Shown here: piece by piece, positions 59,683-64,000 of the stretch
How the letters are laid out: each line of letters opens with the position of its first letter
How positions within the stretch are numbered: the stretch's first letter is position 1
NCBI GenBank assembly: GCA_002384935.1
Contig: DGCD01000014.1
Span: 156,867 to 220,866 of the forward strand
Reading direction: 5' to 3'
DNA length: 64,000 nucleotides
Source of the DNA: Pusillimonas sp. UBA3987
Lineage (GTDB): Bacteria; Pseudomonadota; Gammaproteobacteria; Burkholderiales; Burkholderiaceae_B
Program-made: the position numbers and the translations under genes
The notes under the pieces: generated by a model
What the model saw: only the letters and a program-made list of their open reading frames with translations
The model's database searches: none
Told to the model about the DNA's origin: nothing

Positions 59683-60372
59683 TTACGCTCCTTTCTTGGC
59701 CGACATCTTGATCGCGGGACGCACGATAACGTTGGCATTCTTGTGGCCAGGCACAGCGCCTTTAACCAACAACAAGCCACGCTCTGCGTCGACGCGAACG
59801 ATGTCAAGATTCTGAATAGTGCGGGTAACGTCACCCAGGTGGCCCGCCATGCGCTTGCCGGGGAAAATACGGCCCGGATCTTGTGCCTGACCGATTGAGC
59901 CAGGCGCGCGGTGCGACACGGAGTTACCGTGAGAGGCACGCTGAGAACTAAAATGGTGACGCTTGATGTTGCCGGCGAAACCTTTACCAACAGTGGTACC
60001 GGTCACGTCAACTTTCTGGCCCGCTTCAAATACGCTATCTACGGCCACCACGCCACCTGCAGCAAATTCTGCAGCTTTTGCGGGATCGAGACGGAATTCT
60101 TTGATGATGCTGCCGGCTTCAACGCCGGCTTTGGCGAAGTGACCCGCCAAAGGCTTGGCAACACGGGAAGCACGACGTGTACCGTAAGCAACTTGCACTG
60201 CTGCGTAACCATCGGATTCGGGGGTCTTGACCTGGGTCACACGGTTGTTCGACACGTCCAGCACTGTTACCGGGATGGATTCACCTTCCTCGGTAAAGAT
60301 ACGGGTCATGCCGACCTTGCGCCCTACAAGCCCGAGCCGATGTGCGGCAGGCGTAGGTGTCGAGTTCGACAT
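59683..60372 (-). CDS. rplC: 50S ribosomal protein L3
   Basis: 229 residues from the ATG at 60372 (MSNSTPTPAAHRLGLVGRKVG), with GGAGAAAACA upstream; a longer frame of 20 extra codons is rejected. The loop with HRAPGSIGQ reaches the peptidyl-transferase centre. It is the first gene of the shortened S10 operon, with its own promoter about 130 bp upstream. Confidence 0.98.
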   Translation of the reverse strand: MSNSTPTPAAHRLGLVGRKVGMTRIFTEEGESIPVTVLDVSNNRVTQVKTPESDGYAAVQVAYGTRRASRVAKPLAGHFAKAGVEAGSIIKEFRLDPAKAAEFAAGGVVAVDSVFEAGQKVDVTGTTVGKGFAGNIKRHHFSSQRASHGNSVSHRAPGSIGQAQDPGRIFPGKRMAGHLGDVTRTIQNLDIVRVDAERGLLLVKGAVPGHKNANVIVRPAIKMSAKKGA

Positions 60373-60454
60373 TGTTTTCTCCATTCCCGACTGCGATTGG
60401 TCGGGGCTAATTGCGTGAATTAAAGCTGCCATTCACAAAAATTCTTGTTTCACC

Positions 60455-60481
60455 CCAAAAATAGGCAAAGCCCCTTTTTGG
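60455..60481 (-). other. Leader hairpin of the rplC operon
   Basis: Seven-base arms CCAAAAA / TTTTTGG enclosing a smaller GGC-AAA-GCC hairpin, just inside the predicted 5' leader of the rplC transcript. The position is suitable for attenuation or for ribosomal-protein feedback. There is no resemblance to the E. coli S10 leader that can be claimed. Confidence 0.45.
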
Positions 60482-60491
60482 TTAGCCTCGC

Positions 60492-60521
60492 AATATAGCA
60501 TGGATTATTTAACTTGCGCAA
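60492..60521 (-). promoter_or_regulatory. Sigma70-type promoter for the rplC operon
   Basis: On the minus strand, TTGCGC (-35), an 18-base spacer and TATATT (-10), giving a leader of about 110 bases before the rplC ATG. In an uninterrupted tuf-rpsJ-rplC order this promoter would not be needed. Confidence 0.65.
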
Positions 60522-60682
60522 GCCTTTCTGCAAATATTGTCTTTTATGAGAAGGACTTGGATGCATCAGGCAAATCGGGTTTCGCCGCGTGATTTGTTTT
60601 CATGTAAAGTTCTGCCTAAGCACGTCGAAATGATGTTCAGAATTTATAACTACAACCATAAAATTACGGACTCGCAACCAGC

Positions 60683-62017
60683 ATGCCGAATACTCAAACC
60701 GCCCGCAATACACGCTTTGCCATTCGAGGGCCATTCATCACATTCAAAAGTAATCCTTTTGTTGAAGGTGATGAGAACGCGCTGGTTCACGAAACCGATG
60801 GCTTGATCATTATCAACAACGGAACAATCGAGTATGCCGGCAAGTATTCCGAAGGTAGCGCCCGGTTACAAGACTGCCCGGTTGAAAACTTCCCGAACCA
60901 CCTCATTACACCGGGCTTTATCGATTCCCATGTACATTATCCCCAGCTCCCCATTATCGGCGCCTATGGTGCGCAGCTCATCGACTGGCTGAACACCTAT
61001 ACATTTGTTGCCGAGCAGCGTTACAACGACTTCGATTACGCCAGGCAGGTTTCACAGATATTTCTCGACGAGCTCGCACGCAACGGCACGACGACCGCCG
61101 CCGTATACTGCACCGTCCATCCCAGTTCGGTCGATGCATTTTTCCAGGAAGCCGATGCCCGGCAGTTGCGCATGATCGCAGGCAAAATGCTCATGGACCG
61201 CAACGCGCCCGACGCCCTGCTGGATACCGCGCAGTCCGGGTATGACGACTCCCTGGCCCTGCTGGAAAAATGGCACGGGAAAGGGCGCCTGTCTTATGCA
61301 ATCAGCCCCAGGTTCGCGCCCACCAGCACGCAAGCCCAGTTGGAGGCAGCCGGCGCGCTTTGGAAGCTGCACCCGTCGGCCTACATGCAGACACATGCTT
61401 CAGAAAACAACAGCGAAGTCGAATGGGTACGGGAACTCTTCCCCGGCAGAGCAAACTATATTGATGTCTATGCCCACTATGGCCTGACCGGCCCACGCTC
61501 ATTGTTTGGCCATGCCATCCACCTTGAAGAAGCCGAATGGCGGCATTTGTCGGAAACCGACTCTTCGGTTATCCACTGCCCCACTTCCAATACGTTCCTG
61601 GGCAGCGGCCTGTTCAATTTCCAGCGCGCCTGTCAGCCGAAAGCGCCTGCTTGCGCAGTTCGTACAGGCCTGGCAACCGACGTAGGCGGTGGCACATCGC
61701 TGTGCATGCTCAAGTCGATGGGGGAATCCTACAAGATCGGGCAGTTAAGCGGTTACTCGATCTCGGCCGCCAAGGCTTTTTACCTGGCAACAAGGGGAGC
61801 GGCGAATGCCCTTCACCTTGATCAAACCGTTGGTTCTATTCAGGCAGGCATGGAGGCAGACCTTGTCGTGCTGAACCCGGTATCAACGCCCTTGTTGAAG
61901 TTTCGTACGCAATACTGCAATTCAATTGAAGAATTGCTGTTCGTGCAAATGACACTGGCCGACGACCGCGCCATTGAAAAGGTATACAGTGCCGGCAGCG
62001 TCATCAAGGGCGGGTAA
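60683..62017 (+). CDS. guaD: Guanine deaminase
   Basis: 444 residues, amidohydrolase superfamily. Metal ligands HVH (His83, His85) in PGFIDSHVHYPQ, QTHASEN, GHAIHLEEAE and the Asp in TDVGGGTSLCML are as in bacterial guanine deaminases. It converts guanine to xanthine plus ammonia in purine salvage or catabolism. It stands on the plus strand, opposite to all ribosomal genes around it, and converges on the TauE-type gene (21 bp). Confidence 0.93.
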   Translation: MPNTQTARNTRFAIRGPFITFKSNPFVEGDENALVHETDGLIIINNGTIEYAGKYSEGSARLQDCPVENFPNHLITPGFIDSHVHYPQLPIIGAYGAQLIDWLNTYTFVAEQRYNDFDYARQVSQIFLDELARNGTTTAAVYCTVHPSSVDAFFQEADARQLRMIAGKMLMDRNAPDALLDTAQSGYDDSLALLEKWHGKGRLSYAISPRFAPTSTQAQLEAAGALWKLHPSAYMQTHASENNSEVEWVRELFPGRANYIDVYAHYGLTGPRSLFGHAIHLEEAEWRHLSETDSSVIHCPTSNTFLGSGLFNFQRACQPKAPACAVRTGLATDVGGGTSLCMLKSMGESYKIGQLSGYSISAAKAFYLATRGAANALHLDQTVGSIQAGMEADLVVLNPVSTPLLKFRTQYCNSIEELLFVQMTLADDRAIEKVYSAGSVIKGG

Positions 62018-62038
62018 TCATTGTTTGGGGTGGCGTTG

Positions 62039-62818
62039 TCAGAAAAATACGCCTGAAACACCGTCCCATGCCAGCTTCAAGCCGGTCAGAAACAAAAACG
62101 TGTACATAAGACGATAAAACGCCTGGGGGTTCACTTTGTCGTGTAGCCAGACACCCAGCAACACCCCGATCACCGCCAGCGGCGACAACACCAAAGACGT
62201 ACCCAGATTCGTAGCATCCAGCAGGCCTAAAACGGCATAGGGAATCAACTTCACGTAGTTGACGATGGCAAAGAATATGGTGACCGTACCCACCAATATC
62301 CGGGTATCCAGCCGCTTGGGCAGCAAATAAATCATGATCGGCGGTGCGCCGGCATGTGCCAGAAAGCTGGTAAAACCCGACAACGTTCCCCAAACCCCGC
62401 CAGACAGATGGTCGCGTAGCGGCGACACGGCTTTCAACGGCTTTACCGTGCGCAACCCCTTTGTCCAGTGATTCAAGGTGAACAAGACGGCCATCACGCC
62501 TAAAATCAATTTCAAGGCGTCGTCACTGATATATTCGAAGGTCAGATACCCAATTAAGGTCCCCACCATCGCGCCCGGAATCAGCTTGATCATCAGATCG
62601 CGATCCCAAGAACGAATCCAGGCCTTCAAGCCGGTGATATCCATGACACACAGTATCGGCAACATGATACTGGCGGCCTGCACCGGTGAAACCGTAAGCG
62701 ACATGAGCGGAACTGCCAACATACCCAGCCCGCCGGCAAACCCACCCTTGCCAATGCCCACAATCAGTACCGCCGGCACAGCCACCCAATAAAACCAGGC
62801 ATCCTGAATCAAAGACAT
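62039..62818 (-). CDS. TauE/SafE-family membrane exporter
   Basis: 259 residues from the ATG at 62818. About eight hydrophobic helices in two similar halves, with the GIGKGGFAGGLGMLAVPLM segment early on. The family includes sulphite and sulphoacetate exporters and uncharacterised anion permeases. The substrate is not deducible. It lies between guaD and rpsJ, about 26 bp from the rpsJ terminator. Confidence 0.88.
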   Translation of the reverse strand: MSLIQDAWFYWVAVPAVLIVGIGKGGFAGGLGMLAVPLMSLTVSPVQAASIMLPILCVMDITGLKAWIRSWDRDLMIKLIPGAMVGTLIGYLTFEYISDDALKLILGVMAVLFTLNHWTKGLRTVKPLKAVSPLRDHLSGGVWGTLSGFTSFLAHAGAPPIMIYLLPKRLDTRILVGTVTIFFAIVNYVKLIPYAVLGLLDATNLGTSLVLSPLAVIGVLLGVWLHDKVNPQAFYRLMYTFLFLTGLKLAWDGVSGVFF

Positions 62819-62844
62819 AATGCATTTTCCAAAAATACAAAGCA

Positions 62845-62871
62845 GAACGCCATGCATTAAGCATGGCGTTC
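62845..62871 (-). terminator. Terminator after rpsJ
   Basis: A perfect 11-bp stem (GAACGCCATGC / GCATGGCGTTC) with a five-base loop, 27 bp past the rpsJ stop. On the minus strand it is followed by TGCTTTGTATTTTT, an interrupted T-run. It would end the tuf-rpsJ transcript before the exporter gene. Confidence 0.72.
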
Positions 62872-62897
62872 CATTACACGTTCAATACGGTAATTAT

Positions 62898-63209
62898 TTA
62901 CTGCAGTGCAATTTCAACATCGACACCAGCAGGCAGATCAAGACGCATGAGTGCATCAACTGTCTTGTCAGTTGGGTCAACAATATCCATCAGACGCTGA
63001 TGGGTACGAATTTCCATTTGGTCACGCGCTGTTTTGTTCACGTGAGGTGAACTCAGCAAATCGTAACGACGAATACGAGTGGGCAGGGGGACTGGACCCC
63101 GCACAACCGCGCCCGTACGCTTGGCTGTCTCGACGATTTCAGCCGCAGACTGATCGATCAATTTGTAATCGAAGGCTTTCAAACGGATGCGGATTTTCTG
63201 GTTTTTCAT
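62898..63209 (-). CDS. rpsJ: 30S ribosomal protein S10 (NusE)
   Basis: 103 residues (KIRIRLKAFDYKLIDQSAAEIVETAKRTGA). It acts in the 30S head and as NusE in transcription antitermination. Normally rplC follows within a few hundred bases; here two unrelated genes and a terminator intervene. Confidence 0.99.
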   Translation of the reverse strand: MKNQKIRIRLKAFDYKLIDQSAAEIVETAKRTGAVVRGPVPLPTRIRRYDLLSSPHVNKTARDQMEIRTHQRLMDIVDPTDKTVDALMRLDLPAGVDVEIALQ

Positions 63210-63232
63210 GGAGATTCCTAAAGAACGATGCA

Positions 63233-63256
63233 GGCAAAGCGCTTGCGCCCTTTGCC
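63233..63256 (-). other. Hairpin between tuf and rpsJ
   Basis: Arms GGCAAAG / CTTTGCC with an inner CGC-AA-GCG stem, in the 65-bp spacer. No T-run follows on the minus strand, so it is probably an mRNA stability or processing element rather than a terminator. Confidence 0.5.
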
Positions 63257-63274
63257 TTTGGTACTAAGTAAAAA

Positions 63275-64000
63275 TTACTTAAGAATTTTAGCGACAACAC
63301 CGGCGCCCACGGTACGGCCACCTTCGCGAATCGCGAAACGCAGACCTTCTTCCATGGCGATCGGTGCGATCAGCTTGACCGTCATGGCCACGTTGTCGCC
63401 CGGCAATACCATTTCCTTGTCGGCCGGCAGGTCAATCGTACCCGTTACGTCGGTCGTACGGAAGTAGAACTGAGGACGATAACCGTTAAAGAACGGCGTA
63501 TGACGGCCGCCTTCTTCCTTGGACAGAATGTACACCTCGGCGGTAAATTCGGTGTGCGGGTTGATCGATCCGGGCTTGGCCAAAACCTGACCACGCTCAA
63601 CGTCTTCACGCTTGGTGCCACGCAGCAAAATACCCACGTTATCACCGGCCTGGCCCTGGTCGAGCAGCTTGCGGAACATCTCAACGCCCGTGCAAGTGGT
63701 CTTGACCGTGTCTTTGATACCCACGATCTCGATCTCTTCACCGACCTTGACAATACCGCGCTCGATACGACCCGTTACCACGGTACCGCGACCCGAGATC
63801 GAGAACACGTCTTCCACCGGCATCAGGAACGCACCGTCAACCGCACGCTCTGGCGTGGGGATGTAAGTGTCCAGTGCTTCGGCCAGCGCCAGAATGGCTT
63901 GCTTGCCCAAAGGACCTTCGTCGCCTTCCAGCGCTTTCAGTGCCGAGCCCTTGATGATCGGGGTGTCGTCGCCCGGGAAGTCGTAGTTGGACAGCAGCTC
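63275..64000 (-). CDS. tuf: Elongation factor Tu (C-terminal 241 residues, cut by the window edge)
   Basis: The frame stays open to base 64000. The visible part begins ELLSNYDFPGDDTPIIKGSALKALEGD at the end of the GTPase domain, then domain 2 (PVEDVFSISGRGTVVTGRIERG) and domain 3 (PHTEFTAEVYILSKEEGGRHTPF, ending VGAGVVAKILK). EF-Tu delivers aminoacyl-tRNA to the ribosome. The first roughly 155 residues lie outside the window. Confidence 0.99.
   Translation of the reverse strand, partial: ELLSNYDFPGDDTPIIKGSALKALEGDEGPLGKQAILALAEALDTYIPTPERAVDGAFLMPVEDVFSISGRGTVVTGRIERGIVKVGEEIEIVGIKDTVKTTCTGVEMFRKLLDQGQAGDNVGILLRGTKREDVERGQVLAKPGSINPHTEFTAEVYILSKEEGGRHTPFFNGYRPQFYFRTTDVTGTIDLPADKEMVLPGDNVAMTVKLIAPIAMEEGLRFAIREGGRTVGAGVVAKILK

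Larger units (their letters stand above)
60373..60682. other. Divergent control region between rplC and guaD
   Basis: 310 bases without a credible coding frame. It holds the rplC promoter (60492-60521) and a leader hairpin (60455-60481), both on the minus strand. A TATAAC-like element about 30 bp ahead of the guanine deaminase ATG might be its -10, but no good -35 was found. No purine-riboswitch-like fold was recognised by eye. Confidence 0.6.

Overview
The window looks like chromosomal DNA from a betaproteobacterium of the order Burkholderiales, most likely family Alcaligenaceae (Pusillimonas, Bordetella or Achromobacter relatives). This rests on the shape of the housekeeping blocks (lptM-lysA-cyaY-mrcA-aroK-aroB-dgt; cutA-dsbD; tuf-rpsJ-S10-spc-alpha) and on the wealth of aromatic-acid catabolism genes and LIV-type ABC transporters. 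Genus is not assigned. No rRNA, tRNA, CRISPR array, integrase or transposase was seen.

Left arm (1-19.6 kb): the end of a probable aldehyde dehydrogenase, a zinc alcohol dehydrogenase, a Rieske oxygenase and an isochorismatase-type hydrolase form a small catabolic cluster. A c-di-GMP EAL protein follows directly after lysA, then lptM, cyaY, PBP1A, aroK-aroB, a dNTPase, DsbD-CutA, a Fur-type-controlled TonB receptor, a nitronate monooxygenase and an orphan amino-acid-type binding protein.

Ribosomal blocks (all minus strand): rplN-rplX-rplE-rpsN-rpsH-rplF-rplR-rpsE-rpmD-rplO-secY-infA-rpmJ-rpsM-rpsK-rpsD-rpoA-rplQ occupy 28.6 down to 19.7 kb. rplC-rplD-rplW-rplB-rpsS-rplV-rpsC-rplP-rpmC-rpsQ occupy 60.4 down to 55.6 kb. 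rpsJ and tuf lie at 62.9-64 kb. The normally continuous order is therefore cut twice: about 27 kb of catabolic genes between rpsQ and rplN, and guaD plus a TauE-type exporter between rplC and rpsJ. The cuts coincide with new signals: a strong hairpin terminator after rpsQ, a good sigma70 promoter ahead of rplN, a hairpin after rpsJ and a promoter ahead of rplC.

The 27-kb catabolic island has four parts. (A) Maleate isomerase, two LysR regulators, a gentisate-dioxygenase-like cupin, a fumarylacetoacetase-family hydrolase, a nitrilase, a GntR regulator and a LIV transporter without binding protein. (B) 3-hydroxybenzoate 6-hydroxylase, maleylpyruvate isomerase, fumarylpyruvate hydrolase and gentisate 1,2-dioxygenase, a complete route from 3-hydroxybenzoate to fumarate plus pyruvate. 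(C) A NicX-like 2,5-dihydroxypyridine dioxygenase homologue, a complete LIV transporter and an HPPD, facing a divergent TetR / metallo-beta-lactamase-fold / alpha-beta-hydrolase operon. (D) An HMG-CoA-lyase-like enzyme and a CaiB-type CoA-transferase under a LysR regulator. A, B and C converge on maleate or fumarate. Module A is inferred to use direct hydrolysis of maleylpyruvate to maleate followed by MaiA, in parallel with the glutathione route of module B. The ring-cleaving enzyme and possible deformylase of module C would also deliver maleate precursors to MaiA.
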